Assembly: GCA_013368445.1 (NCBI GenBank)
Contig: JAACJO010000025.1
Location: forward strand, 23,463-87,462
Source: Leucocoprinus leucothites
Lineage: Eukaryota; Basidiomycota; Agaricomycetes; Agaricales; Agaricaceae
Direction: 5' to 3'
Length of the DNA: 64,000 nucleotides
In this document: piece by piece, positions 12,174 through 25,314 of the stretch
How positions within the stretch are numbered: position 1 is the first letter of the stretch
Layout: the number at the start of each line of letters is the position of its first letter
The notes under the pieces: model-generated
Seen by the model: the letters and a program-made list of their open reading frames with translations, nothing else
Databases searched by the model: none
What the model was told of the DNA's origin: nothing
Made by a program: the position numbers and the translations under genes

Positions 12174-15100
12174 TTATCTTCTACCAACATAAGGCAACGG
12201 AGTAGAAGGACTCGAAACCGCCGTCGCCGCCTTCTTCCCTGACGCAGCCGATCCAGACAACGAACCGTACTTCCTTTTCATATCCTTCGTCAACGCACGC
12301 AGCATCGCCACCGTAACCTGCTTCGGTGGTGAACCCGACATCGAAACCGAAGTAGCAGACTCGGTGAGAGCAACCGACGCATCGCTCACGATGCTTGGCG
12401 AGGGGGAGTGCGTTTTGCCGTTCATGTAGGGTGTGGCTGGTGGACTGATGACGTCCTGTTGTGTTGCTGCTAGTGCTGATGCTACTGAACTCGCAAACGA
12501 GGGTGCGATCTTTAACCGCTTGGCTTCCGGTCTGTCATGCATCATCAGTATGCCATTCCTTTTAAAAGTGAATGGTAGAATAAACGTACGAAGCACCCTC
12601 AGTTTCCTCCGACATACTCCTTCTCCTCGGGGACCTCCTCACGCTCATATTCAACGCTACGTTCAATTGTGTCTGGAACGGCTGTATCGCAGCTTCAAAC
12701 AGTTCCTCTGCAGCTTTCAGATCGACAACGGGTATATCTTGTCTTGCCTGTGATGAAGCGACGTTGGTGTGTTTTTCAGTGCGGAGGACTGTGAGTTCGA
12801 GTAGGTGTTGGATGAATGTTCGTGCTGGGAAGACTGTAACCACAAGTAAATATGATGAATAAGAGGTAACAGATCGATCTATGTACCTTGGCCGATGTTG
12901 ATATGAGATTGAAGGTCCACGGCAATCTTTTCCGTATCGCCTTGATCATTGACGCGAGACAGCCAAGTAAAAGCCGTCTCATAAGCCGTACTAAACACCG
13001 TCTTCGTCAACAAAACAGCAACATCAGACACGACAACGAAGACTTACTTGCCACTATTCACAGCATCCACATCAAAGCTGGGGAGCAGATCCCGTTTTTG
13101 TTTCGACAGCATAGCTGACACGAGCGAGCCCATCTTGTTTAACATTCCAATTGTCGCTTGTACGAGATGTCCATACAACGTCCAGTCGACTGCGACAAAA
13201 CCAATAAGCCTCGGCCATCCCATCAGGAAAGACGGAGTACTTACAGGCACCATTGGCAGAACAATTATCTAACCACTCTATAAGGAAATTACTAAACTCC
13301 TCCTCGAACGTTCTGAATATCCCTACAACACAACTCAGCAAGTCACGGAGTCGACTCAGAACACAGAACATTACCTCGAAGAGTCATCGACCTAACCAAC
13401 CGTCCCTCCACATCCAGCTTAACACTCCTCAACACCCCACCCAACACCGAATCCAAATTCACAGTCGTAGTGATCCCCAACGTCACATATCCAGCAAGCA
13501 CCGACTCATCCACATACTTTTTCACCTATCCCCACACACGAACCATCAACACAAGGCTCTCCCCCGAGTGTGTAAGTTAAGAATTTCACACATACCATAT
13601 TAACAAACTCATCCTCAGCCTCAACTACTGCTTTCGACTGATCCCCACTACCCCATCTTAAAATCAACAACGAAGGCACATAATGTCGTTTCGAAGAAAG
13701 CAGATCCATGATATCGCGGAGCCTTGAACAATCATCAAGGACACAATACTTCCTAAATCACCCAACCAACAACATCAATCAGCCCCTCATCACAATCAGA
13801 AGAAAACGGATATAATAAAGACGTACTTTTCAATATCATCTTTAACCCAATCCGTCGGTGTACACTCAAACACAATCAACCCCGTGTACTTTGCCTCTTC
13901 CTCCCTTCCCTTCGACTTGTTTTTCCCATTCGTGATAACCGCCATCCCATTCTCCATGCCCTCCGAGGTTGAAGAAGTTTCGAATATAGGAATTTCGAAG
14001 ACATTCTCATTGGCCCACCGACCACTCTTCGGCACATCAAATTTCCGCTCTAACCAAATCGCTGAAGAGTCGCTTTCAGGGTTGAGCGATAACCACATAT
14101 TCCACGGTTTCTGCCTTTTTCTCTCGTCACTGTACGAGTGGTAAAGCGATTTTGTTGTCGTGGTAGTAGCCAAAGAGTGGATGTACGTCCGGATGGTCGA
14201 GAGGTAAGATCCTTGCGCCCACAGCGTTTGATTCTCCACTCGATTCTGTTTATCGATGTAAGCCCACGAGTGAACGGGAACAAGCGAGATAGTCACATAC
14301 CTCTTTAAACCGCCTAGCAATCTCCTCATCCGTCCTAGGCTCAACAAACACATCCGAAATCCTCTTCTTCCTCTGCCTCTTCCTAGCACTACTGGGCGAC
14401 GCATCGGCTTTCACCATCGCCCTCTCCCCTTCCCTCTCCTCAGTCTGCCCTTCCTCCTCCCCCTCGGCTGCCTCAAGCATCCTTCTCTTCCTCCTCATCT
14501 TCAACTTTGCCCTTCGATTACGATATGCATCTGAGCTCTGCACAGCCTCAGCCCACTTGATCGCACTCTCGTACTTGTTCCTCCATTTCGCCCATATCTT
14601 AGAGAGGAGTAAGTGGGTATAGTGTGTAGATGCGAGAGTTTTGAGCTCAGTGTTACTTGGTACGTGTTCTTCATCTCCTGCCAACTTCCCCGTCGTTACT
14701 AATGCCGAGGAAGGAACAGGGGCAGGAGGAGGAGGAATTGCTATTGAGAAAGGAACAAGGCCATCCACCGCCTTCCCCTTCCCCTTGTCCCTCCTCAACA
14801 AAGTACTCGTCAACAAACTCTGACTTCCCCCTCCTCCTATACCTCCCCTCCCCAACTTCCTCGGCGAGCTCGAAGCCGAACCCAACCCAGACCCAGAAGG
14901 AAAACTCGGCATATCCAACGGGCTCAATACACTCCCCACACTCCCACCAGGCGTCAACGTCCCACTCCCACTAGGCGTCAACATCCCCCCACTCACACCC
15001 GTATTAAAACTCCCAGACCCAGTAGGCGTCACAGGCAGACTCAAACTCTCCCCATTCGCACCTACCCACCCCAGAATCGGATGCGGAACAGCTATATCCG

Positions 15101-17992
15101 TCGCACCAGGCGTCCCAGGTAACGAAACAGGCATCCTCCTCCCAAGCGCCGGAGGCACCTTTGGCGACTCTACCACCATAACCGTAGGTTCCGCACGAAG
15201 CCCTCTCGGTTTCCCCTCCCCTTGTTGCTGAGGACGTGAAGGTGTGGCGGTACTGGAAGGTGTAGGAGGGATAGGCATAGGTATAATAGGTAATCCATCT
15301 TTCCCAACGGGTGTCGATGTGGGTGAAGTGCTCAACGAGCCAGTGTCGATACGAAGTGAAGGAGGTGTAATGGATTTGCGGGGACGTGTTAGTGGGGGTG
15401 CTGTTGGTGTCGTCGTTACTGTCGGCGCTGGCGTCGGGGCTGGTGGTGGTGTGGGTGCTGTTGATGGCTGTTGAACAACGGGCGCGGGAGAAGGTGTCGG
15501 ACCGAACCCGAACCCACCCATCTGGGCACCACCACTACTACCACCAGCAGTATTCGCACCAAAAATCGAACCAGACAAAGGCACAAATGCCTGCGCACTC
15601 GGATTCAACGCAGGCTGTTTGCCAAAGAACAAAGGTATCCCCTTCCCCTGTTCTTGCCCCTGCTCCTCTTTCACACTTCCAGTCGGCGGCGCACCGAAGA
15701 ACGACGCCGGAGCTTTCGTTGCTGTCGTTCCTGCCTGAGCTTGTGTTCCGAACGGATCTAATACATCCACTAGGTTAACAAAAACCCAAATATGTGTTAT
15801 CAAAACGAAACTTACTAGGCGCAGAACTAAATGCTCCACCAAACCCTGTCGAAGGTTGCGGCGACGTCGAGAATAGCCCCGAAATTTCACCACTATTCTT
15901 TGTATCTCCAGGTGTATCACCGCCATCAATAGGAGGGGCATCGGCCAACGACTTTCGGCTGGCTGCGCCGAATATCGATAACGGCTGTTGTTGTGATAGT
16001 GGTTTAGGCTCTTCCACTTTCTGTGGTGGAGGGATACCAAACACAGAGGTGGGTTGTGTTGAGGTAGTGGTAGCACCGAAAGTTCGACCACCGAATACAC
16101 TCGTTGGACCTGCTGATGCGAGGTTCGCGAATGCTGATGTCGCTGCCGCTGGTTGTTGAGCAAAAAATGACGTGGGTGCGCTAAATACGCCCGTCGCAGG
16201 TGCAGGTTCATGAACTTCCTCATACACTGCATGATCATCCTCCACAAAATTCTCTTCCTCCTCACCCTCCCCCATCTCCATATCCCCATCCTCCTCCACA
16301 AACCCTCCTCCACTCTCCCTCTCACCAATCTCCCCCTCCCCGTCCACCTTGCCATCAATTACATCCTGGATCCTTAACGACCCTCTAATATTCTCAATAT
16401 CCTCAATCGTATCCTTCCCAAACAACCTCTCAAGTAGACACGCTACGAGATAAATCATAACCGTATTCCCTCGCTCTCCCAACACCCCCGCTAGTTCACC
16501 AAACAACCTCATCGCTTCCGCATCTACAAGAAGTGTAGATGTTTTAGTAATAGGGGCAGAATTTTGTTGCACCCTCTGACGGAAGAAGGTGGTGAGTTTG
16601 AAGACGGGGTCAGAGGTGATATGAGGGGGGAGTTCTTCGTGCCGTTCGCGTTGGTCACGAATATGGATTAGGCGGTGGTAAACCCGCATTTCGAGTTCGT
16701 TGGGGGATGTGTAGGAGGATCGTTGCTCGTCATAAAATTCTTTGAGGCTTTGCAGGGCTGTTGGTAAGGGTGTGAGAGTGAGGATGTAAATGAGCATGAA
16801 ATAACGGTTGGACATACTGTTCATAAGCTGCTGTTCTTCCAGCGCGACTGAAAACCCAGGTTTATCTCTCTCGAAGTGTAATGCCAAAATGTGGAATCTT
16901 GCACACCGGCCATGGCATTCAATAGCTATCGGTCCGGATTCGTGTTGCATTGTGAAATCGTTCCGTACGGATCGGGAACGATCACGTATGAATGTATATG
17001 TCTGGGAGAAGCCACCGCGAGGAAGGAGGTCGTGGAATAGGTAATCCAGGGTTCTCTAAATACGAGTTGACATATCTTCAGTAGCTCTTGCAAATAGTGG
17101 GAAAATGAATGAACACTCGCCTTGAGAACCTTTGGTGGACGTAAATCCGAAGGAAGGGTTTTATCACCAGCAGCACGTTCGTACATCTTGACAGCGCGTT
17201 TATGATCTACGCGTTTCGTTCCGGGAATCTATAATAATAACGACAAGAGGTTTATCTTTTTTGGTGAAGAGAGGGAATAGAGTGGCGTACGGTTTCCCAT
17301 TCGAATAGGTTATTTTCGCGTTCGCGTCTGTATCGTTCAAAGCGGGGACACATGTCCATGCATGTACCAACCATTGTGATGGCGTCTTCGAGTCGCTTGG
17401 GGACGAGAGGGTCGTCCATTTTTCCTTCTGCGATGGCTCTTTTGCGTTCTGCTTCGCGTGCTTTGACGAGCTAAAAGAATCTGAGTATTTGTTGAAGCTT
17501 TTAAAGTGGAAGATATACCTCTTGGTAGAACTTTTCTCTCTCCTCTTGCGTCTCGAATTCGGGTTCGTGAATCTCGGGAAACTCAAACTCTTCCGCATCA
17601 TCTCCCTCCTCTTCTTCATCATCATGATGTGTCGCATCAAACATATCCTCCTCTTTCATATCCTGATGTGAATTCACATTCGCTGCCACCGTTGTCGTCG
17701 TTGTCGTCGGCCTCGCAGGATAATTATTCCTCAGTGTCTGATTCGGAAACTTTCTGCCTGGTATCGCTCCCCTCCCCCGCGGTCCTCCACGACCTCGACC
17801 GCTCCCTCTCCCAGGTGCACCCCCGCGTTCCCATCTCTCACCCTCCGTACCATGTCCTGTACCCGTCGTTGAAGAAGGACCAGTGTTGGCGGTCCATTGA
17901 CGATTGCGTGAATGTCCTCGACCACCGCCACCACCACCTACGCCTCCTCCACGTATTGTACGGGGAGGCCCGTGTGTGTATGTTGAGTTCAT
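12174..17992 (-). CDS. SAC3: SAC3/GANP nuclear mRNA export factor (TREX-2 scaffold)
   Basis: Fourteen exons join in phase to 1,687 aa: 17519-17992, 17291-17470, 17121-17228, 16818-17055, 15816-16757, 14301-15769, 13827-14245, 13596-13752, 13375-13525, 13245-13322, 13048-13189, 12887-12990, 12590-12833, 12174-12531. The N-terminus (1-110) is Gly/Arg-rich, then acidic. The Sac3/GANP domain starts with GTCMDMCP at 193-200 and runs through an RPPKVL..TLDYLF segment to about residue 530. FG-type and Pro/Ser/Thr-rich sequence follows to ~1000, then a long basic helix near 1030-1085 that fits the region binding Cdc31/centrin and Sus1. Sac3 is the scaffold of TREX-2 at nuclear pores, coupling transcription to mRNA export. 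Intron 3 has a GC donor (17120-17119), and using it restores the conserved domain. The ATG at 17992 is chosen because upstream frame has no ATG. The first ~120 codons are duplicated twice downstream. Confidence 0.93.
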
Positions 17993-18502
17993 GAACCGGA
18001 GACCTGGTAGGACGAGCGCGCGGACGAATGTGATGTGAGTTTGCTCAGTGATCCCGGTGTCAGAGTCGGTTTGTTTGGTATCAGCATTAACAACAAACAA
18101 AGGTCCGCGTACCCTTGGTCGACTTAGACGCCCATCCACTTTCTGTGCGCTTTTTTCTGGATACCTACTGAAACGCCGGATGACTCAGCGGGACTTGTAG
18201 GCGCTACTAACATGTACAAATTGAGGGATTTTTTGGATGACCAGTCAAATCCTTGCACACCGAATTCGGTAATGAGCCATTAGATGGAGGAACCAACGAG
18301 AGGCCAGATGTGTTGCCGTCAGATCAAGGTGGCGTTTACCATCATTCATTCTGGGAGTATTCTGGGTTTGACTCTGTAGGCTCGCAAACACGAATAAATA
18401 GGGACTCAGAGGTATATATACTGGAGCACTCTGTGCAGTGAAAGATCAGAAATTCAGACACCTGAAGTTCTTTTATCGACTTTGAACAACTCTAACTTTA
18501 CT
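17993..18502. promoter_or_regulatory. divergent promoter region of SAC3 and metallothionein 1
   Basis: 510 bp between the SAC3 ATG (-) and the first metallothionein ATG (+). TATATATA at 18413-18420 lies 83 nt before the metallothionein ATG and is preceded by an AATAAATAGGG stretch. TGCACAC at 18255-18261 fits the TGCRCNC core of metal-response elements, but in blocks 2 and 3 the same site reads CGCACGC and CGCGCAC, so the match may be chance. The region is duplicated with the genes on both sides. Confidence 0.5.
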
Positions 18503-18768
18503 ATGACTTTCACTGTACGCCGACTCTACCCATCACATCCGTAACTTAATCTGACTTCCCCCTTCACTCGTAGACCACCGCCGTCCCCGTTGACTACGCC
18601 TGCGGCAACAGCGCCTGCAAGGCCCAAGAGAAGTAAGTCCGGTGTCATATTATCTACCTTCCTCGCTAATGATATCCTTTACATAGCTGCAAATGCGCTG
18701 CGGGAACTTGCAAGTGCACCGAGAACAACTGTACTTGCACTGCGGCAGAATGCACTTGCAACTGCTAA
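18503..18768 (+). CDS. metallothionein, copy 1
   Basis: A 50 aa cysteine-rich metal-binding protein. Exon 1 (18503-18514) encodes only four residues, exon 2 is 18574-18632 and exon 3 is 18687-18768. There are eleven cysteines, nearly all in the second half as CxC pairs (CKC, CKC, CTC, CTCNC), and no aromatic residues except one Phe and one Tyr near the N-terminus. This is the pattern of short fungal metallothioneins, which buffer copper, zinc or cadmium in the cytosol; which metal cannot be read from sequence. The frame was too short and too spliced to show as one open frame, and is supported by perfect conservation of exon lengths (12, 59 and 82 nt) in all three tandem copies. A TATA box lies 83 nt upstream. 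Confidence 0.92.
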
Positions 18769-19240
18769 ATTCACTCGCCCCCCACCCCCATAATCACTCC
18801 ACCTACGTCCAAATGGCCTTGTGGTGATAGGGGTAACGATTCAAATTATGCGGTTACCGGTATCGACTTCGCTTGTTTGTGTTATGCGTGATATATGTAG
18901 TTTGAAGATGTATAGTTTGGAGATGCTATTGAATGGATGATGAGTATATGTTGGTGATGCATTCGTCCGAGTCTACAAACGCGGTGAAATCAAACATTTT
19001 AAGGCTCGGAGAAGATATTGTGAAACTTACATCCCCCACACAAACAGGCAAGATACAAAAATATATTAGATTATGAGGTACATCAGTAGAAGGAATAAGC
19101 GACACATTAGAAAGTAATGCGATCGCTGTCCAAATTAGTTCTGGGGTATACTTAATTCGCGTGGGAGAATCATACAGTATATTTTGGGAAATGACCGGAT
19201 CATCGACATTTGCATCCGCTCCTTCACCAAACCCACCATC

Positions 19241-20622
19241 ATGTCGCCTCCAAAAACATATTGCATCACTAAACTCCTCGATACAGGCGGTCACGTAAGC
19301 TTTTCCCTCCTGCTCTCCCCACTACACCATAATACTAACCATAATCACTAGGGCATCATCTTTCACGGTGTGGAAGATGATACCAACAAACCAGTTGCCA
19401 TCAAAAAAGTCCGAGTCTCTCAACGAGTGAAACGACCTATTCTGCGTTATGAAAGTCAAGTGCACCAAATCCTACACGACCATCCCGTAATTCCGATCCT
19501 ATATGGATATATCCAACATCCACATTTCGAGTATTTATCTATGGAGTTATTAGGGCCTAGTATTCGGTCATGCGTGAAAGGACCTGTAGCTGTAAATACC
19601 GCCACCCGCGTCGTTGAGCAAATGGTACGGCTATTTTTTCCGATCGTACATAATATCACTGATTGTTCGTCAAGCTTTCTGTCTTGGAACACATCCATAA
19701 ACTCGGTTTCATACACCGAGACATCAAACCCGCAAATATCCTACTATCACTAACGGACCCATCAAAAATCAAACTCATCGATTTTGGAATAGCTCGACCT
19801 CTCAAGCATGACAATGACATTCCATCCAAATATGGCCCGTTATCAGAGAAAAAGCATATCGTTGGAACGCTCGACTGGGCTAGCCTCAACGCACATAACG
19901 GTATTGGTGCGCACGCAACTATTTCATCTACAGCCAATTCACCCGCTCCCATTATTGAACGCATATATTCTTCTTTTTTAGAACTGGCATCGCGAGACGA
20001 CCTCGAATCACTCGCTTACACTGCCTTCTTCATCCTACGAGGCAATCTTCCATGGAAACGGCCTCCCTCCATTCATTGTCAATCATCTCTACGAACCGTG
20101 CAACATGTCAAAATCATAAAAGCCGCAGCGTCTGGTGATAAACTCGGAATCGGATTTCCACTTGTGTTTGGCTATCTTCTGGAATACAGCCTTGGACTCG
20201 AGTTTAACCAGATACCGGACTATGAGGACTTGAACCGGCGATTCGCAGGCCTTGGAGATCGTACTGTTAAGGATGCGGAGGGACCTCTTGATTGGACTCC
20301 TGTTGAGGTTCAAACTGGAATTGTCGATCTTGACGAACTCACTGACGATCAAGAGGATGCCGATGATCATGATGAACAGGTCAACGATTATATCGAAGAA
20401 GCAGATCATGGCAATAGCAGTGAAGAGGAGCGGTTCTCGGACAGCTACTTCAACACGGACATTGAACTCTATGATCTTCAAAATGTGAGGGACAAGAGTC
20501 TGACTCTCCAGACTAAGCAAGCCGAGTTGGCGAAGAGTGGGGCATTACCTGAGATCGGAATAATAGAACGAAAAATTGTAGTACGTGATAAATTTAGTTG
20601 GATGAGTTCGCACGTTGGTTGA
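19241..20622 (+). CDS. CK1-like protein kinase, copy 1 (intact)
   Basis: 399 aa from exons 19241-19294, 19352-19624, 19675-19906 and 19982-20622, all in phase. The family is casein kinase 1-like: VAIKK lysine, YESQVHQIL and LLGPSI helices, catalytic loop HRDIKPAN at 123-130, DFG at 145-147, and the CK1 hallmark ELASRDDLESLAY followed by LRGNLPW. The glycine-rich loop is poor (DTGGHGIIFHG), and the kinase core is shorter than in HRR25/YCK enzymes. The last ~90 residues are very acidic. Catalytic residues are all present, so activity is plausible, as is an atypical or weak kinase. Intron 3 has lost ~12 bp including the likely branch site, compared with copies 2 and 3. The C-terminal ~15 residues differ from the other copies through a local sequence change. 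Confidence 0.82.
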
Positions 20623-21371
20623 GAAATAGAAGCTCAACTACCATGGTGTACGACGTACCCAACTCCATTTTCCCTGCCAGTGCTGTGGATAATGGGAAGT
20701 AGTGGAATACCACACTTCGTTTTGTTCGTAATGAGACTCAAGTACAAGGAACACAAGATGAAGTGGCACGCCTATGTGGTACATTGACCAACACTCTGAC
20801 TCTCCGGCTCACCAAGTTTCCACCTCAATCAAGGCGGTGGTCCCCACACCGTGGTTGCATTTCTTGACTGTGAAGCTTGCCCCTGCTCATGAATTTGATA
20901 AGCCTTTGATCGAGGAGCAATAGTCGTCCATCTACCATCCCTTTGGTCACTTCCTCTGTGTTCTGGTAAGATCCGTCCAAGAACTTGATCACAAGCATCA
21001 TTGCCCTATGGACAGCCCGTATAGAGATTCCCTGGTTCTAGAGCCAGTCTTGATCAGTACTGTTGAAATCGCACGAAAAGGAAGGCCCTAACAATGTTGT
21101 GAGGTCAGGGTCAGTTTTGCGTTGATTCATTTGATGACCGCGTGGACGGTATCTGCTACCTGTGTTGTTCTTTGATGATTAAACCCCCGCTGAAACCATG
21201 TCTGTCAATTCTTATTATCCTTGAAGTGTTTTATTGGTCGCCTGAAACCGAATACAGACCCGTTCTAGGGCTTCGAAGCTCCATAAATACAGCAGCAAAA
21301 CTCGATGTCTGAACATCTCCATCTCTAAATCCTTCACTCGCTTCATTAATCGCTACGCACCATAGCTCGAG
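20623..21371. other. spacer between kinase and 7TM-like gene, block 1
   Basis: About 750 bp homologous to 27167-28163 and 34975-35948. No open frame is shared by the three copies. It probably holds the kinase 3' UTR and the promoter of the next gene. Confidence 0.5.
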
Positions 21372-23336
21372 ATGGCCGACCAGTGGGGACTTGCGCCAGA
21401 AGATTATGCCGCTGACTTGAACAGGATACGGATAAACACCTACATTCGAAGTACGCTCATGTCAGTATGCCCATTTGAACCACTACCAACCCTTGCTAGG
21501 CATTGCTGTCACGCTTCTTGTGTATGATGCCGTCTATCTCATTCCAGACGAGGTAAGATCCAGAACTGCATCGCGACTATCCCATTCAATCCCTAGCTTG
21601 CTCTCTGCAAGGTTAGATACATTTACCGGTGCGTTTGGATTTTGGCTCGGTGCGGCCACTGTATCATGAACAATCAAAATAAGGAATGGGCCTTGGTCGC
21701 GTCCGCGTATTATCTATCTCACGATCCGTATCACTACGTGGATTGGTGCATTGTAAGTGAAGTGGTATTTACACATAGCACACACTATTTAAAAGAAATA
21801 ACCATTTTATAGCTCTGATTTCTACAGTAGGTCAGGACAATGATTGGGGTCTGCAAGATATTAAATACCTATCTGAACAGCAGAGAACAACACATTCTTG
21901 TCCGGATCAGTAAGTTGCCTCAGTAACCAAATCATCTTGTGTCTAAGCCCCACCACACACACAGTGGTATGCTTATCCAGATCAAAATGGCTTATCTGCC
22001 CTGAAGAAACTGAATCCAAGGAAATAGGTGTCATGTCAGGGCTTCAATTGAAGGATTGTAAGTTTCAGTGCTCAGAATTGGAAAATGATATTTGCTTCAC
22101 GCCAGGGACTGAACTCCTCCTCTCCCCACCACAGAGCCTCAATGATCTATGGAACAGCAGTGAAAGTTTTGCTTGTTCTACGCCTCCGTGCCGTGTGGAA
22201 CAACGCTCGTGCTGGTAAGGCCCTGACACACAAAGCCAGTTTCACCTCTTCTACTGACCATGATAAATCAACAAAAACAGTAACACTTGTCCTATACTTT
22301 ATTACAGCAGGTGTGTTCAAATACTGCCAAAAATTGGGTCTCAACAGGTACTGACTGTAATAAAAAACCCAGTCGACACTCTAGTACGTCTCTAGATCAG
22401 TGGGTGAAGTTGGACTCAACATAGGGGCACATTCATTCAGGTCAAGCTTGCGAGCGTCATAGTAGATATCTTTGTTCCGCTAAATTCCACGTTTGATAGA
22501 GTCCCCCTCCATGGCTGCTATGTATCGGGTGATGTGGTTTGGCTTGCAATGAAGGCTAGTGCAGCATCAGTGTAAGCTTGTTACCTGGTTTAGCAGTAGA
22601 AGTATTGATTGTCTACTTTTTGGCAGGATATCTCGAGCAGCAACTACCACCATTGAAACCCTTTTATGTCTTGTCAGTTTTGCGATGATATACAGAATGC
22701 GGGAGGCCATAGGTCCAACAATACATGAACGAATATCACATGTGCGATCATTCACTCCCCTGATCTATGTTGTCTATCGTGATGGAACTCTCCTATTTCT
22801 CCCGTACGTTTGATTGCACTGGATAAATGCCAATATAACAACTAATATTTTGTTTAGCATATGGAGTAAGGATGCTGCGTTACTAAAATTTGAGTAGCAA
22901 ACTCGCTCATGATAGCCTTTTTTTAAGTCTTTTCAGCATTGACACTCGTAAATACATTCAACCTGGCTCCACAGTCGCTGTTAGGTTTCAAGGAGCTTGA
23001 TTGGAATATGTTTGTTTGACTATCTCCCCCGTGGTTCTGGACATGTCTTGATGATATTTCTATGTTTTAGCTGGGGCACCGTTGTATACAGTATCATCGT
23101 AAGTCATAGTTCTTGAGTGTTGACTGGGACTCAGAAAATTGTATTTTTCTTACACCTAGGGAGCTCGGTTGATCATTAATATACGCAAAGCTGATTGCGG
23201 CTTTGGGGAGAGTTTATTGTCCAGGGAAATGCGCTCAGGAGCGATGCCGCAGTTCCACAATTCAACAGATCATGACGACGAAGATTCTCCATCCACTGGG
23301 GAATCTGGTGGGATTTCCAACTCTGCACATGAATAA
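21372..23336 (+). CDS. DUF6533-like multi-pass membrane protein, copy 1
   Basis: The ATG at 21372 opens a short hydrophilic start (MADQWGLAPEDYA). Exons 21372-21450, 21500-21552 and 21612-21752 then encode the entry helix with the YDAVYLIPDEVRYI stretch seen in fungal DUF6533-type 7TM-like proteins. Later exons carry VKVLLVLRLRAVWNN near 22160, SRAATTTIETLLCLVSF near 22625-22680, and the RDGTLLFLP segment ending near 22803. The last exon starts near 23160 (INIRKADCGFG...) and ends in an acidic hydrophilic tail at TAA 23334-23336. The middle exons near 21780-22120 could not be chained in phase, so the model is incomplete and a lesion cannot be excluded. Members of this family are integral membrane proteins of unknown function, expanded in mushrooms. 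Confidence 0.6.
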
Positions 23337-24175
23337 TCCTCCCTATTGTGTTCCATGAAGTTCATCGACTTGAACATAATTTTCCCGTGAGTTATATGTC
23401 AGATACTACAATGACACCCCCTGACAGCTTTGATAGTCCATTGTCGTGCTCGCAGTTTTTTTCTGATGTATGAAAGTCACAGAGACAATAAACACCCGGA
23501 TTGCATGTGCTAGTAGCACATTGATTACCACTTGAGAGTATGAGATGAGATTTATTCTGCATGCTAAAATGTTGAAAGAGGTTGCTTCCCTACAATTTAT
23601 TAGACTCGATTTTACAGTTTTGATAATCCCATATTTATCGTACCAATCACAGCGGCGGAACGGGTGAATGTCATGGTTATAAACCTGAGTGTAACCTGGT
23701 CGGTTCTCAGTTCTCTCGGCACTTGCGACTGTCTCACAGGACCCGGGTAGAAGGTATGATCAGGTTTCCTATAAACTCGTTACCGTCTGAGCAAATGAGC
23801 ATCTGCATGAAGGGGCTGATTTCAAGCTAATTGTAGATTGAATATATTTCAGAGTAGAATGGCCTATTTTGCTTCCAAGGTCATAACCGCGAGAATATCA
23901 TTATGACTATATGATAGATGCTCGGTGGTCGATGGGCGTTGCTCCCTCTTTTGAGAGCCACCGTGCTCTTGCCCATACGCAACAGATATGTCAGATTCAA
24001 TGTTTGGGGAAGTCCTTGTGGTTTGTGTCATGACTTGTTGCGACATTCATTCTGGTTTTATTCTGAATTTCACCTCTATTTGTATGTCTGGCTGTTCCGT
24101 TCATTTGGTGCCAGTTCTTTAACGCTGAGCATTCTCAGGTCATTCCTTCACAGATTTTGTAGGTTGTTGCATGGT
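23337..24175. other. terminal spacer of block 1
   Basis: Non-coding as far as visible. It is homologous to 30130-30839 plus 31807-32052 (block 2) and to 38883-39945 (block 3). Open frames in one copy are closed in the others, which argues against a gene. Relative to the other copies it lacks ~270 bp near 23618. Confidence 0.5.
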
Positions 24176-24184
24176 CTATGATTT

Positions 24185-24550
24185 GTCTCATCAGATGTAT
24201 CCTCCCATTTCACGTCTTGCTGTGAACTCGTATTCACCACCGTCATTGTCGTCATCAGTTTCACAGGATAATTATTCCTCAGTGTCTGATTCGGAAACTT
24301 CCTCCCTGGCCTTACTCATCTCCCCCTGCACCCTCTATGACCGCAACCTTTTCCTCTCCCAGATGCACCTCCATGCTACCATTTCCCATCCTCAGCGCCA
24401 TGGCCTGTACCCGTCGTTGAAGAAGGACCAGTGTTGGTGGTCCATTGACGATTGTGTGAATGTCCTCGACCTCCGCCACCACATACAACGCCACCTATGC
24501 ATCCTCCACATGCTTGTGTGGGGAGGCCCATGTGTGTATATTGAGTTCAT
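24185..24550 (-). pseudogene. SAC3 5' fragment in block 2
   Basis: Homologous to the first ~120 codons of SAC3 exon 1 (compare 17640-17992). The start ATG is kept at 24550-24548 followed by codons for NSIYTHGPP, but the Gly/Arg-rich frame is shifted and interrupted after about 15 codons and nothing of the rest of SAC3 follows. It is a by-product of the tandem duplication breakpoint lying inside SAC3. Confidence 0.8.
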
Positions 24551-25034
24551 GAACCAGAGACCCGGTAGGATGAGCGTGCGGACGAATGTTATGTGAGTTT
24601 GCTCAGTGATCCCAGTGCCAGAGTCAAGCGTGAATGACAAAGGTCCGTATACCCTTGCTCGACTAAGACACTCATCCACCCCTCCGTGAGCTTTTTTCTG
24701 GATACCTACTCGAACCCCAGATGACTCAATTGGACTTGTAGGCGCCACCAACATGTGCAAATTGAGGGATTTTTTGGATGACCAGTCATATCCTCGCACG
24801 CCGAATTCGGTAATGAGCCATTAGATGGAGGAACCAACAAGAGGCCAGACGTGGTGCCGTCCGATAAAGGTGGCGTTTACTACCATTCAGTCTGGAGGTT
24901 GACTCTGTAGGCTCGCAAACATGAATAAATAAGGGCTCAGAGGTATATCTACTCAAGCACTATGCAGTGAAAGAACAGAAATTCAGACACTTGAAATTCT
25001 TCCATCAACTTTAAATGACTCTAACAACTCTACC

Positions 25035-25314
25035 ATGACTCTCACTGTACGTCGACTCCTACGCAACACATCCGTAACTTAATCCAACTGACCCCCTCAC
25101 TCTTAGACCACCACCATCCCCGTTAACTACGCCTGCGGCAACAGTGCCTGCAAGGCCCAAGAGACGTAAGTCCTTCACTACATGATCTACCTTTCACCCC
25201 CAGACTAATAAATTTATCATTCCTCTTCATAGCTGCAAATGTGCTGCCGGAACTTGCAAATGCACCGAGAACAACTGTACTTGCACTGCGGCAGAATGCA
25301 CTTGCAACTGCTAA
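25035..25314 (+). CDS. metallothionein, copy 2
   Basis: 50 aa from exons 25035-25046, 25107-25165 and 25233-25314, the same 12/59/82 nt exon lengths as copy 1. All eleven cysteines are kept. Substitutions relative to copy 1 are confined to the N-terminal part (for example Leu for Phe at 3, Asn for Asp at 11, Thr for Asn at 24). The TATA-like element upstream reads TATATCT (24944-24950), weaker than in copies 1 and 3. Conserved cysteines against diverged introns suggest the protein is still under selection. Confidence 0.9.

Larger units (their letters stand above)
17630..24175. repeat. tandem block 1 (SAC3 5' end, metallothionein, CK1 kinase, 7TM-like)
   Basis: First of three direct tandem copies of a multi-gene block. 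It begins inside exon 1 of SAC3 (about codon 120, antisense) and ends near 24175, where the next SAC3-derived segment starts. Homology to blocks 2 and 3 runs through genes, introns and spacers in the same order and orientation. Boundaries were judged by eye to within some tens of bases. This block lacks ~270 bp of spacer found in the other two (near 23618). Confidence 0.85.

Noticed and set aside
23860..24181. Small hydrophobic open frames in the terminal spacer of the blocks
   Set aside because: The frames are not conserved between blocks 1 and 3; each is closed by stops in the other copy.
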